Origin: Marinobacter sp. SS5-14b
GTDB lineage: Bacteria > Pseudomonadota > Gammaproteobacteria > Pseudomonadales > Oleiphilaceae
Direction: 5' to 3'
Length of the DNA: 64,000 nucleotides
NCBI RefSeq assembly: GCF_030541005.1
Contig: NZ_JASSVM010000001.1
Coordinates: 558,001 to 622,000, forward strand
The notes beneath the pieces were generated by a model. It had not been told where the DNA came from and searched no databases. It was given only the letters and a program-made list of their open reading frames with translations. The position numbers and the translations under genes were made by a program. Shown piece by piece: positions 41,691-50,754 of the stretch. Every line of letters begins with the position of its first letter. The stretch's first letter is position 1.

Positions 41691-43772
41691 ATGAAGCGAA
41701 TTCAGTGGTTTTTTGCAGTCCTTTTGGTGGTTTTTTTGCCGTGGCAGGCGACAGCACAAGAGGCGGCTCTGGCGTTGCCGGCGGGGGCTGACGTTCGCAT
41801 TGTTGTTGATATGTCCGGGTCCATGAAGGAAACCGACCCGGACAACTTGCGTCGCCCTGCGGTGCGTTTGCTGGCCCGCATGCTACCCGAAAACGCCGAA
41901 GCCGGGCTGTGGACGTTCGGCCAGTACGTCAACATGCTGGTGCCCCATGGCACCGTCAATGAGGCATGGCGTAACACGGCTATCGAGCGGTCGGAGCAAA
42001 TCAACTCGGTAGCGCTTCATACCAATCTGGGACTTGCCATTGAAAAAGCCAGTAACGACTGGTTGTCTGGCGGTACCCTTGAGAATACCCATCTGATTTT
42101 ACTCAGCGATGGCAAGGTCGACATTCCGGGTGGCGAGTCGGCGAGTCGTGCGGAGGAGTCGCGGATTCTTGAGACTCTTCTGCCTGTCCTGCAAGCCAAG
42201 GGCGCAACCATCCATACGGTCGGCCTGTCTGAACGTGCCGATATTGAGTTCTTGCGCCAATTGGCGAAGGCAACCGGTGGTAGCTTCAGGCTGGCCCAGT
42301 CGGCCGAAGCGTTGAACCTGGCGTTCGCCGATGCTCTGAATACCGCTGTACCGCAGGAACAAGTGCCCATCGAGGGCGACGAGTTCTCGGTAGATGACGG
42401 TGTCACCGAATTTACGGCGTTGATTTTCTCGGGCGGCGCGTCGTCCGAGCCTTCCAGTTTGCAGTTGGCAAAGCCTGGTGGTGAGTTGTTCACCCCTGAA
42501 AACCTGCCTGAAAATGTGCGCTGGGCTGCAGAGCCCGGCTATGACCTGATCACAGTCACCGAGCCCATGGCAGGCGCCTGGCGGATTGTTGGCGATCTGG
42601 GGCAGGGTAGCAGGGTAACCGTGGTCAGTAATCTGCGCATGGTGGTGAGTCCCATCCCGCCAGAGTTCTCTGCCGAGACGCCGGTGAATCTGGAAGTGGC
42701 CTTTTTTGAAGGCGCTAACGCGATCCAGGATGCAGACTTCCTCGGTGTGATGGATGTAAAAGTCTCCATTACTGCCGCAGACGGGCGCCGGGGTACCAAG
42801 GTTCTCTCGGCAGATCAGCCGCCGGAAGATGGCATATACCGGGACACCGTTGAAAAACTGCCCGTTGTAGGGCGTTATCAAATAGACGTTGTTGCTGATG
42901 GCGGGACTTTCGCCCGTAAATTCAGTGCCATGACCAGTTTTGTCGTGCCGGGAGAGGAAGCGCCGGTCGCCGTGGTTTCGGAGCCTTTGGTGCCGGATCT
43001 CAGCGAGCAGATTGAACACCTCCCGTTTGAAGGAGCCGAGGCGCCGGTCGAGCCAGAATCAGAGACCGCTGAAGCGCCTGAGCCAGGCATTGAACCTGTA
43101 CAAACCTCCGTACCTGATGCGGTAGAGCAGTCGGCAGAGCCGTCTGTCAGTGAACCTCAGGTTGTTGAGGCTGAACCCGAGCCCGCCGATCCAGTCGCGG
43201 AGCCGGAGCCAGAGAGCACGCCCATTCATGAGCCTGAAAATGGAACCCTTTGGGGTATCCCAGTCTGGCTCTATGGTGCGATTGCTGCGGTTGTGGTGAT
43301 CGTTGTTGGCCTTGGCGTGTTTGCTGTTCGCCAGAAAAAAGCGAGGGCAGAGCAGGCCCAGGCGGCGGCCTCGGCCCGCGAAACCGTTGACGACTTGCCA
43401 GAAGAAGCCGCGCCACCGGTGCTGGAAGAGGCTGCAGCGGAGCCTGAGCCAGAGCCAGAGCCAGAGCCAGAGCCAGAACTGGCCGAGGATGAAGAGATCC
43501 CGGAAGTCACCGAAACCGTAGAATCGGTGGATGAGATCGAAGAAGATGAGTTTCCGATGGCCGTTGACGAGGTGGTTGAGGGCGTCGACGACTTGCCAGA
43601 AGATGAGCCCGCTGAAGGCCTGGATGACGATCTGGACGAGTTCGCGCTGGAAGATTTCGATCTCTCGGAATTCGATGATTTGCCCGATTTCGACGACGAT
43701 CCGTCAGAGGCTGATGAGTCCGCGCAGAGTACTCAGGATAAGGCCAAAAAAGATCAGAACGCTAAAAAGTAA
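41691..43772 (+). CDS. Exported VWA-domain protein with a membrane helix and acidic C-terminal tail
   Basis: 693 residues. Signal peptide 1-23 (ends ATA-QE). VWA domain about 30-215 with a complete MIDAS start DMSGSM (near 42), later THLILLSDGK. A beta-rich middle region runs to about 425. Then a Pro/Glu-rich linker, a membrane helix about 525-545 (WLYGAIAAVVVIVVGLGVF), and a strongly acidic cytoplasmic tail with a [11 protein letters not shown] run coded by a six-base repeat. It is followed by MoxR ATPase and CoxE-like VWA genes, so the three should form one chaperone/metal-type system. The ATG at 41691 is preferred to GTG 6 bases upstream. Confidence 0.8.
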   Translation: MKRIQWFFAVLLVVFLPWQATAQEAALALPAGADVRIVVDMSGSMKETDPDNLRRPAVRLLARMLPENAEAGLWTFGQYVNMLVPHGTVNEAWRNTAIERSEQINSVALHTNLGLAIEKASNDWLSGGTLENTHLILLSDGKVDIPGGESASRAEESRILETLLPVLQAKGATIHTVGLSERADIEFLRQLAKATGGSFRLAQSAEALNLAFADALNTAVPQEQVPIEGDEFSVDDGVTEFTALIFSGGASSEPSSLQLAKPGGELFTPENLPENVRWAAEPGYDLITVTEPMAGAWRIVGDLGQGSRVTVVSNLRMVVSPIPPEFSAETPVNLEVAFFEGANAIQDADFLGVMDVKVSITAADGRRGTKVLSADQPPEDGIYRDTVEKLPVVGRYQIDVVADGGTFARKFSAMTSFVVPGEEAPVAVVSEPLVPDLSEQIEHLPFEGAEAPVEPESETAEAPEPGIEPVQTSVPDAVEQSAEPSVSEPQVVEAEPEPADPVAEPEPESTPIHEPENGTLWGIPVWLYGAIAAVVVIVVGLGVFAVRQKKARAEQAQAAASARETVDDLPEEAAPPVLEEAAAEPEPEPEPEPEPELAEDEEIPEVTETVESVDEIEEDEFPMAVDEVVEGVDDLPEDEPAEGLDDDLDEFALEDFDLSEFDDLPDFDDDPSEADESAQSTQDKAKKDQNAKK
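43445..43477 (+). repeat. Six-base tandem repeat in the VWA gene
   Basis: GAGCCA is repeated about five times without change and codes for Glu-Pro units in the acidic tail. Changes in copy number would keep the frame and alter only linker length. Related but less perfect Glu-Pro coding runs occur in dnaX (near 37965-37995) and in the AgmX/TonB-like gene (near 53560-53625). Confidence 0.7.
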
Positions 43773-43790
43773 CCGACAGGAAACAGACAC

Positions 43791-44633
43791 ATGAAGTTTA
43801 CCGGCACCGAAAAATACGTAGCCACCGATGACCTGCAGATGGCTGTTAACGCAGCGATTGCGCTCCAGCGCCCGTTGCTGATCAAAGGCGAGCCTGGCAC
43901 CGGTAAAACCTTGCTGGCGGAAGAAATGGCGGCAGCCTTGGGAATGAAGCTGATTCCCTGGCATATCAAGTCCACCACCAAGGCGCAGCAAGGCCTCTAC
44001 GAGTACGATGCGGTTTCCCGATTGCGGGACTCCCAGCTGGGTGATGAAAAGGTCAAAGATATTCGCAACTACATTATCAAAGGCAAGCTTTGGGAAGCCT
44101 TTGATGCAGACGAGCAAGTGGTGCTGTTGATTGATGAGATCGACAAGGCCGACATCGAATTTCCTAACGACCTGCTGCTTGAGCTGGATCGCATGGAATT
44201 CTATGTCTATGAGACTCAGGAGTTCGTGAAGGCCCGGAAACGCCCCATCGTGGTCATCACCAGTAACAATGAAAAAGAACTGCCGGACGCCTTCCTGCGC
44301 CGCTGCTTCTTCCACTACATCAGCTTTCCGGACCATGACACCATGAAAGAGATCGTGGACGTGCATTTTCCGGGCCTTCAGCAGCAGGTGGTACGGGATG
44401 CGCTTGAAGTGTTTTTTGATGTGCGGAAGGTGCCTGGCATTAAGAAAAAGCCTTCTACCTCCGAACTCATCGACTGGCTGAAGCTGTTGATGGCCGACGA
44501 GCTGTCCGCCAAAGCGCTTCAGGAAAAAGACAGCAGTTCCGCATTGCCTCCGTTGTACGGGGCGCTGGTGAAGAACGAGCAAGACGTTCACCTGTTGCAG
44601 AAGCTGGCGTTTATGGCACGTCGCCGAAACTGA
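43791..44633 (+). CDS. MoxR-family AAA+ ATPase
   Basis: 280 residues. Walker A GEPGTGKTLLAEEMA near 34-48, Walker B VVLLIDEIDKAD near 107-118, sensor 1 VVITSNNEKELPDAFLRRCFF near 151-171 with Arg residues near the subunit interface. MoxR proteins help fold or load metal into partner proteins and normally pair with VWA proteins; here VWA genes lie on both sides. It is 18 bases after the membrane VWA gene and 22 bases before the CoxE-like gene. The client protein is unknown; no nearby metalloenzyme stands out. Confidence 0.92.
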   Translation: MKFTGTEKYVATDDLQMAVNAAIALQRPLLIKGEPGTGKTLLAEEMAAALGMKLIPWHIKSTTKAQQGLYEYDAVSRLRDSQLGDEKVKDIRNYIIKGKLWEAFDADEQVVLLIDEIDKADIEFPNDLLLELDRMEFYVYETQEFVKARKRPIVVITSNNEKELPDAFLRRCFFHYISFPDHDTMKEIVDVHFPGLQQQVVRDALEVFFDVRKVPGIKKKPSTSELIDWLKLLMADELSAKALQEKDSSSALPPLYGALVKNEQDVHLLQKLAFMARRRN

Positions 44634-44655
44634 TCTCTGGCAAGAGTTTCGCTTT

Positions 44656-45834
44656 ATGTTGATCGATTTTTTCCTCGAAGTTCGCCGTGCGAAAGTGCCG
44701 GCCAGTCTGCGGGAGTTTCTGGACCTGCTGGAAGCGATTCAGCAGCGACTGGCTTTTGCCGACATGGAGGAGTTCTATTACCTGGCCCGGGTGTGCCTGG
44801 TGAAGGATGAGCGACACTTCGACAAGTTTGACCGTGCCTTCAAGGCCTATTTTGATGGCATCGAGAACCTGGACGACCTGCTGCAGGCGTTGATTCCGGA
44901 TGAGTGGCTGCGGGCTGAGTTCGAAAAGCATTTGTCTGAGGAAGAAAAAGCCAAAATCGAGTCCCTGGGTGGGCTGGAAGAGCTGATTGAAACCTTCAAA
45001 AAGCGCATGGAAGAGCAAAAGGAGCGCCATGCAGGGGGTAACAAGTGGGTGGGCACCGGTGGCACCTCTCCATTCGGCGCTAATGGCTACAACCCGGAAG
45101 GTTTCCGTATTGGTCAGAAAAACGGTCGCCAGGGAAGGGCGGTAAAAGTCTGGGAAAAGCGGGATTACAAAGATCTGGACGACAGCATTACCCTGGGCAT
45201 TCGTAACATCAAAGTTGCGTTGCGTCGCTTGCGGAAGTTTGCTCGCCAGGGCGCGGCGGATCAACTCGATATGGATGACACCATTCGCTCTACCGCCCGA
45301 AACGCAGGTTATCTTGACCTGAAAATGGTGCCGGAGCGGCACAATGCTGTGAAGGTACTGATCTTCTTCGATGTGGGTGGATCAATGGACCCTCACATCC
45401 GGGTGTGCGAAGAGCTGTTTTCTGCAGCGCGGCTTGAGTTCAAGCACATGGAGTATTTTTACTTCCATAACTTCGTTTACGAGAGTGTGTGGAAGAACAA
45501 TATTCGCCGGATGAACGAAACCTCAAGCACCTGGGATATCCTGAACAAGTATACCCCGGACTATAAAGTGATCTTTGTGGGGGACGCCACCATGGCGCCC
45601 TATGAAATCACGCACCCCGGTGGTTCCATAGAGCACTGGAACGAAGAGGCGGGTGGCACCTGGATGCAACGTATTACCGAGCATTTCCGCAAAGTGGTTT
45701 GGTTGAACCCGTTGCCGGAAAGCTATTGGGGGTCTGGCGGTTCGTTAGGCATTACCCGGCAATTGGTCAACAACCATATGTACCCGCTCACCATTGAAGG
45801 GCTTGAGTCGGCAATGAAGCAGCTCACCAAATAA
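44656..45834 (+). CDS. CoxE-like VWA-domain protein
   Basis: 392 residues, no signal peptide. The N-terminal half (IDFFLEVRRAKVPASLREF near 3-21) is helical and family-typical. The C-terminal VWA domain begins near 225 with a modified MIDAS, DVGGSMDPH (Gly for the first Ser of DxSxS), and continues with GDATMAPYEI and WLNPLPESYWG. Proteins like this pair with MoxR ATPases (compare CoxD/CoxE). It ends the VWA-MoxR-VWA group. The gene closes about 360 bases before the next coding region, after which the TPR/ExbB cluster starts. Confidence 0.88.
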   Translation: MLIDFFLEVRRAKVPASLREFLDLLEAIQQRLAFADMEEFYYLARVCLVKDERHFDKFDRAFKAYFDGIENLDDLLQALIPDEWLRAEFEKHLSEEEKAKIESLGGLEELIETFKKRMEEQKERHAGGNKWVGTGGTSPFGANGYNPEGFRIGQKNGRQGRAVKVWEKRDYKDLDDSITLGIRNIKVALRRLRKFARQGAADQLDMDDTIRSTARNAGYLDLKMVPERHNAVKVLIFFDVGGSMDPHIRVCEELFSAARLEFKHMEYFYFHNFVYESVWKNNIRRMNETSSTWDILNKYTPDYKVIFVGDATMAPYEITHPGGSIEHWNEEAGGTWMQRITEHFRKVVWLNPLPESYWGSGGSLGITRQLVNNHMYPLTIEGLESAMKQLTK

Positions 45835-45845
45835 CCCGGCTGCAG

Positions 45846-45876
45846 AAAAAAAGCCGATGCGGTTGAGGGCATCGGC
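45846..45876 (-). terminator. Rho-independent terminator on the minus strand with no protein gene before it
   Basis: GCCGATGC and GCATCGGC form a perfect 8-base stem around an 8-base loop. On the minus strand it is followed by seven T bases (complement of 45846-45852). The plus-strand side is followed by AAAGC and would not terminate. It therefore serves a transcript that comes from the right on the minus strand, where there is no protein gene. Confidence 0.7.
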
Positions 45877-45956
45877 AAAGCTCGGCATATACAAGCGGGC
45901 GCAGCCATTACGGTGCCCCGCCGCTACTGTATCTGCAAAGATTAAGCCGGAGTCCA
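45846..45956 (-). ncRNA. Candidate small RNA
   Basis: Prediction only. On the minus strand TTGAAC (45985-45990) lies upstream of TATAAC (15-base spacer) or of TAACTT (17-base spacer). About 7 bases later, near 45956, a transcript would begin and run about 110 bases to the terminator at 45846-45876. The inner part GGCGGGGCACCG...GCGCCCGC can form a second hairpin. No match to a known small RNA family was recognised. No coding frame is likely inside it. Confidence 0.35.
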
Positions 45957-46195
45957 TTAAAAAGTTATAGATTCAATGAGTTAAGTTCAATTCCGCTTTG
46001 TCCTATCTACTTTCCGCTGTGCCTTGAATTCCCGACCTGTCAAATAGATCGACACTTTTCACTGTGTAAACCGCGTCAAAGTTTCATTTGGTGAAGCAGA
46101 TACCGTTCTTGGTTGTTAGCGGGTGTTACTCTTTATTGCGATTTGTTACCCAGCCGCGCGCCAGCGATAGCGCGGCCACGCATGACAGGACACGT

Positions 46196-47935
46196 ATGTT
46201 CGGCAAACAACAAACACAAGACTGCCGGATTGCCCCACGGAAGCCGGGGCGTTGGATATCCGGATTACTACTGGCCGTAAATCTGGTTGCCAGTGCACAG
46301 GCTGCATCGCTCGACTCGGAAATTGATCACCTGAGTACTGAGGTTGTCCGTCACAGCGACGGCGTGAAGGCGGTGGAACAGGCTGTGTTGCCGCTCACCG
46401 ATACCCGTGTGGCGGTGTTCCTGTCACTTGGTGATCGTCAGGCATTGGAGCTGGACTCTGTAGAGCTTTATCTCGACGGTGAGCCGGTCAGTTCCCACCT
46501 CTACAATGACCGCGAACGGGAATCCCTGGGACAAGGTGGTGTGCATCAGATTTATACCGGTAATCTGGCCGCCGGTAGCCATCAACTTAAGGTCGTGGTT
46601 AATGCCCGCGCTGACAATAACCGTTTTGTGCGCCGTGAGATAAGCCATCCATTCCGCAAGCAGTCCGATAGGGTTGGGCTCAAAATGGCTCTGGATGCCA
46701 GAGCGCCAGAGTTCGAGCCGGACGTTTCATTTTTTAGTGTATCTGCGTCAGAGTTCACCAAACTTGCAGACGGAGTTAAGCAGTTTGTCTCGGCTGCGGA
46801 GCCTGGTGACAAGGCTGTTCAACGTAAGGGCTACGGTGATGCCCGGCAGCAGGAAAAGTTCAGGCTGGCGGAGCGCGAACGCCTTCAGGGCAGGACCGAT
46901 GCCGCGGGCCGACACCTTGCGGCTATGGACGAAGGCTACTGGGCTGCATTGGGCTACATGAACCTGGCCGGGGACTTCGCAAGGGACGACCTCAACCCTT
47001 CCCGGGCCCTGGTGTCCTTGCGGGTTGCCATGGCCATGGCGGCAAAAGACACCAACACAGCGCGCAGTAAAAACCTGCTGAATCAGCTGCACCTTCGTGC
47101 CGGCTACCTGGCCCTGACGAATGAAGAGTATGACAAGGCCGTCGACTTTCTTGAGAAAGTTACTCTGGACAGCTATTACGCCCCGCATGCTCTTTACCTC
47201 CACGGTTTGGCCCTCGCAGAGAAAGACAACCACCGCGCAGCTATGCAGAGCTGGCATCGCGCTAAAAAATTTCCGCTTGCGTTTCCCGGCGTGTCCGATG
47301 CCTGGATTGGCATGGGGCGTGGCTATGATCTTGCGGGTTACCCCGGTCAGGCGGGTGAGTCCTGGCTGGCCGCAAACGCCGCCTATCAGGGTGAACGGGT
47401 TACTCTGAACAAGCTTGCAGAGCGAATTCGTGAAGACGGCGCGTATAAAGCATTGGTTGAGGACGCAAGGGGGCCGGATACACAGTGGTTTCTGGCAGAC
47501 AGCCGCACGCTGACCCAACCCCGAATGGCCTACCTGTTTTTGTTTCTCGAGCAGCCCCCGGCCCAGGCCGCAGTGCGCCGCGTTGCCATGCTCGACAACA
47601 TGGCGACGACCCTGGTCAACAACGATCATAATCTGGGCGTATTCATAGACGCACTGAATAACCTCAAGGCAGGAAACCCGTCGTCAGCCAGCATTCCCCG
47701 GAAGATTAACCCGCAGTTGGCAGAAGCCCGAAAACTGAAATCGCAGGCTGGTCAGCTGTTGGCGAAGGTGCACGAAGCCCGGGTGGTCGCTGCCAAAGCA
47801 CTCGATGAACTGGCCCTGGCGTTTGTGGTCGGGGAAGACCGAAGGATGGCCCATGCCGTCGACAGGACCGAACAGCAAATTGCCCATCTGTACGAATACC
47901 TTGCCCTGGAAAACCTCGGGGAGGGCGCCCAATGA
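46196..47935 (+). CDS. Exported TPR-containing protein of the ExbB/ExbD/AgmX-like cluster
   Basis: 579 residues. After a basic start a signal peptide helix is seen (WISGLLLAVNLVASAQA), cleaved before ASLDSEI. The first part, about 60-165, looks beta-rich (VFLSLGDRQALELDSVELYLDG). The middle has tetratricopeptide-like helices, e.g. LRAGYLALTNEEYDKAVDFL near 300-320 and ALYLHGLALAEKDNHRAAM. No enzyme motif. It is the first gene of an eight-gene cluster whose members mostly overlap. It likely works in the periplasm as a scaffold. The ATG at 46196 with AGGA upstream gives a good signal peptide; an upstream in-frame start at 46088 lacks one. Confidence 0.72.
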   Translation: MFGKQQTQDCRIAPRKPGRWISGLLLAVNLVASAQAASLDSEIDHLSTEVVRHSDGVKAVEQAVLPLTDTRVAVFLSLGDRQALELDSVELYLDGEPVSSHLYNDRERESLGQGGVHQIYTGNLAAGSHQLKVVVNARADNNRFVRREISHPFRKQSDRVGLKMALDARAPEFEPDVSFFSVSASEFTKLADGVKQFVSAAEPGDKAVQRKGYGDARQQEKFRLAERERLQGRTDAAGRHLAAMDEGYWAALGYMNLAGDFARDDLNPSRALVSLRVAMAMAAKDTNTARSKNLLNQLHLRAGYLALTNEEYDKAVDFLEKVTLDSYYAPHALYLHGLALAEKDNHRAAMQSWHRAKKFPLAFPGVSDAWIGMGRGYDLAGYPGQAGESWLAANAAYQGERVTLNKLAERIREDGAYKALVEDARGPDTQWFLADSRTLTQPRMAYLFLFLEQPPAQAAVRRVAMLDNMATTLVNNDHNLGVFIDALNNLKAGNPSSASIPRKINPQLAEARKLKSQAGQLLAKVHEARVVAAKALDELALAFVVGEDRRMAHAVDRTEQQIAHLYEYLALENLGEGAQ

Positions 47936-50754
47936 CCCATCGTTTCGTTCGCACAGGCCTGTTGCCGCTGCTGGTTGCGGTTACGCTTCACCACGGATTG
48001 GCTCAGGCTCAGGAGGCGTTCCGGGTAGAGCTCGGTAAAGACGGTGAAACTCTCGGTGATATGCGGCCGGTGTTTCTCAAGTTTGAATCTCGCCCGCTTC
48101 CGGCCATTTCTCCAGCGGAAGTTGCGCGACGGTATCAGAAGTTGTTTGAAGGCTCAGATGAACCGGAAGTGCGCATTGATGCGCTGAATCGCCTCAACAA
48201 CATCCGGGATCGCTCGGGCCAGAATATTGGTTTTTCCGAAGAGCGTGAGGCGGAAATTTATCGTGAGGTTCTTGATAGCTACGAGAACATACTCGCCCGG
48301 GGTTCCTTTTCCGGGCGCCTCGACGAACTCTTGTATCAGATGGCCAAGGCTCACGCGCTGACCGGCCAGCACAAGGAGTCCATTCAACGCCTGCGACAGT
48401 TGGTGGGCCTGTATCCGACATCCGACCTGGTTCCAGAGGCCAGATTCCGAATTGCCGAAGCAGCATTTTCCGCTGGCAATTATCAGGAGGCCGAAACCGG
48501 ATACCGTGCCTTGCTGGATACTGATAATCGGCAGGAGTTGGCGACCAAGGCCAGGTACATGCTTGGCTGGAGTCAGTTCAAGCAGGGCGAGCAGGCCTGG
48601 AACCGCGCAGCGGAAAACTTCATGGAATTGCTTGATCAGCAACTGCCCGGGGCTCAGCAACTGCTCGCGCCGCCCGAGTCTGGCCTGGATATGATTGAGG
48701 ACAGCTTCCGGGTTTTGGCGCTGATGGCATCGCGTACGGATGATCACCGGAGCCTGGCACGGTGGGTAGCCGAGCGGCCCGGATCCGTATGGCGGCACAT
48801 TCTTTATGACAGGCTGGCCGACTTGCATGCAGTTGAAGGCCGTTATGCAAGGGCGGTGGCGGTTAATGATGCCTTTGTAGCCGCTTATCCTGAACACCCG
48901 TCTGATGCGGCGTTTATGGCTCAGAGTGTGGGCTTCTGGCAGATGGCGGGTGACACCGAACAAGCCAGGGCAGCCAAGGAAGGTTTTGTGGCCCGGTTTC
49001 GTGCCGATCACCGATATCAGGCGCTGGCCGCCAACCAGCAACAGAACTGGCAGAACTACAGCCGCTTTCTTGCCGATCATTATTATGCGACCGGAGCTGA
49101 CTTTGATGGCCGTGGTGATACTGCCGCTGCCCGGGACGCCTGGCGTGCTGCAGCGGGTTACTACGAGGCTCTGGCATCGCGCTCCGGCACCGAGGGTGAG
49201 CTTCTTCATCTGGCCGGTGATGCCAGGTTGCTGTCCGGCAACCGCTTAAAAGCACTTGAGAACTTCCGGCTTGCCGGCTACGGCCAGGACTATAAGCGGG
49301 CATCGGAGGCAGCATGGGCCGCAATCACATTGCTTCGGGAAGATTTCGTCGCCGCTAAGGGAACGGCTCAGAATCTACAGCGCCTCAACGCTGTGAGCGA
49401 AGAAGAACAGCGATACAGTGAGGCCTTCGGGGTGGATGCACGGTTGTCCGGCCTGCGAGCTGATCTGGCTAATCACTGGTACGACGCCGGTCAATTCGAG
49501 CAGGCACTTGCCTATGCGAAAACCACCATCGACTGGCAGGGGGCCCAGCCGGACGAACGCTACGCCGCCTGGCTGGTTATTGCCAGAGTTCAGCACCGAA
49601 GCGGTGAGTTTGGCCTGGCTGAACGGGCCTGGCGCCAGGCACTGGGGCTTGCCGAGAAAGAATCGATACTGGCCGTATCAAAGCAACAGCAGGCCGATAT
49701 CCGGGAGCAGTTGGCTACAGCCATTTACCGGCAGGGAGAGACGGCTGCAGCCGCGGGCAATGCGACCCTCGCGGTGGCGCACTTCCAAAGAGTGAGCAGT
49801 GTTGTGCCTGGCTCGGAATTGGCGATCAAAGCCCGATTTGATGCCGCCAATACCCTGCTTAAAGCATCCGACTGGTTGACTGCCGTTAACGAGCTTAACC
49901 GGTTCCGGTCTGATTATCCGAACCACCAGCTTACAGCTGAAACCGGTGAGAAGCTGGTGCTGGCGTATCAGAAATCGGGCCAACCGCTGAAAGCGGCCAA
50001 CGAATTGTTGGGTGCCGCCGCAGGATCTTCCGACCCCTGGCCTCTGAGGCTGCGCGCTGCCGCGATTTATCATGAAGCCGGTGAAAACGAAGCTCGCAAT
50101 ACGCTCTACCGGGATTGGCTGGTAACGGCGCCAGCGCCCCGCAACGCCACCGACCATGTGCAGCAACAAACCATGCGCCAGCGGTTGATTGAATCCGGAG
50201 CCACCGACGGTGCAACACTGCAGGCGCTTGTAACCATTGAGTCCGGGAGCCAGTGGCACTCTGACGAAACGCTTTCCTGGGCCGGTGAGGCCGCGCTAGA
50301 ACTCGGCACTCGGGCCGCAGAGAGGTTTTCGGCCATAGCCCTCGTTCATCCGCTGGAAGATTCCCTGGCCCGCAAACAACAAGCGCTCGAGCAAGCGCAG
50401 AACTACTTCCTGGAAGCGGAAACCTTCGCGGGTGAGCGGGTGGCCTCCGAGGTGCTCTATCGCAGAGCGGAGCTCTACCGGACACTGGCGAAAGATCTGA
50501 TGGCATCCGAAGTGCCAGCCGAACTGAACGACATGGAAACCATGCAGTATCAGATGTTGCTGGAAGAAGAAGCCTATCCGCTGGAGGAGCGAGCGTTGGC
50601 GTTGCACGCACAAAACCATCAACGCATCATCACCCGTGGTTTTGATCAGTGGATCGGCCAGAGCCTGGACGTTCTGGCGGCTTTACATCCGGGACGCTAC
50701 AACCGGGACCTGCGGTGGATGAGCTGGACTATGAAGGAGAACGACGGTGCCTGA
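47932..50754 (+). CDS. Large periplasmic TPR protein
   Basis: 940 residues. Signal peptide about 1-27 (ends AQAQ-E). Nearly all the rest is helical with many TPR-like units, for example LDELLYQMAKAHALTGQHKES near 125-145, RFRIAEAAFSAGNYQEAETGYRAL near 167-190 and RFDAANTLLKASDWLTAVNEL near 637-657. Long TPR proteins of this kind are found with TolQ/TolR-like motors in delta- and gammaproteobacteria. It overlaps the gene before it (ATGA) and the lipoprotein gene after it by 8 bases, so translation is coupled. Role inferred: a periplasmic scaffold connecting the inner-membrane motor with outer-membrane parts. Confidence 0.8.
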   Translation: MTHRFVRTGLLPLLVAVTLHHGLAQAQEAFRVELGKDGETLGDMRPVFLKFESRPLPAISPAEVARRYQKLFEGSDEPEVRIDALNRLNNIRDRSGQNIGFSEEREAEIYREVLDSYENILARGSFSGRLDELLYQMAKAHALTGQHKESIQRLRQLVGLYPTSDLVPEARFRIAEAAFSAGNYQEAETGYRALLDTDNRQELATKARYMLGWSQFKQGEQAWNRAAENFMELLDQQLPGAQQLLAPPESGLDMIEDSFRVLALMASRTDDHRSLARWVAERPGSVWRHILYDRLADLHAVEGRYARAVAVNDAFVAAYPEHPSDAAFMAQSVGFWQMAGDTEQARAAKEGFVARFRADHRYQALAANQQQNWQNYSRFLADHYYATGADFDGRGDTAAARDAWRAAAGYYEALASRSGTEGELLHLAGDARLLSGNRLKALENFRLAGYGQDYKRASEAAWAAITLLREDFVAAKGTAQNLQRLNAVSEEEQRYSEAFGVDARLSGLRADLANHWYDAGQFEQALAYAKTTIDWQGAQPDERYAAWLVIARVQHRSGEFGLAERAWRQALGLAEKESILAVSKQQQADIREQLATAIYRQGETAAAAGNATLAVAHFQRVSSVVPGSELAIKARFDAANTLLKASDWLTAVNELNRFRSDYPNHQLTAETGEKLVLAYQKSGQPLKAANELLGAAAGSSDPWPLRLRAAAIYHEAGENEARNTLYRDWLVTAPAPRNATDHVQQQTMRQRLIESGATDGATLQALVTIESGSQWHSDETLSWAGEAALELGTRAAERFSAIALVHPLEDSLARKQQALEQAQNYFLEAETFAGERVASEVLYRRAELYRTLAKDLMASEVPAELNDMETMQYQMLLEEEAYPLEERALALHAQNHQRIITRGFDQWIGQSLDVLAALHPGRYNRDLRWMSWTMKENDGA

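Larger units (their letters stand above)
45835..46195. other. 361-base intergenic region between the MoxR/VWA group and the TPR/ExbB cluster
   Basis: No protein gene found. Left part: a terminator-like hairpin on the minus strand (45846-45876). Middle: a possible minus-strand promoter (45962-45990), so a small RNA of about 110 bases may be made on the minus strand. Right part: should hold the promoter of the TPR/ExbB cluster, but no clear element was found. A frame open from 46088 precedes the chosen start at 46196 without a good ribosome site. Confidence 0.5.

Noticed and set aside
45890-45960. Plus-strand bases resembling a cobalamin riboswitch (CCGCTACTGTA followed by AAGCCGGAGTCC)
   Set aside because: The upstream conserved parts (AGGTG, GGGAA and the full GGTG...TCC arm) are absent or collapsed, and no B12 gene follows. 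Best treated as chance, though a covariance model search (RF00174) would settle it.
48154-49209. 351-codon open frame antisense to the large TPR gene
   Set aside because: Shadow frame; the sense frame has signal peptide, coupled start and TPR repeats.
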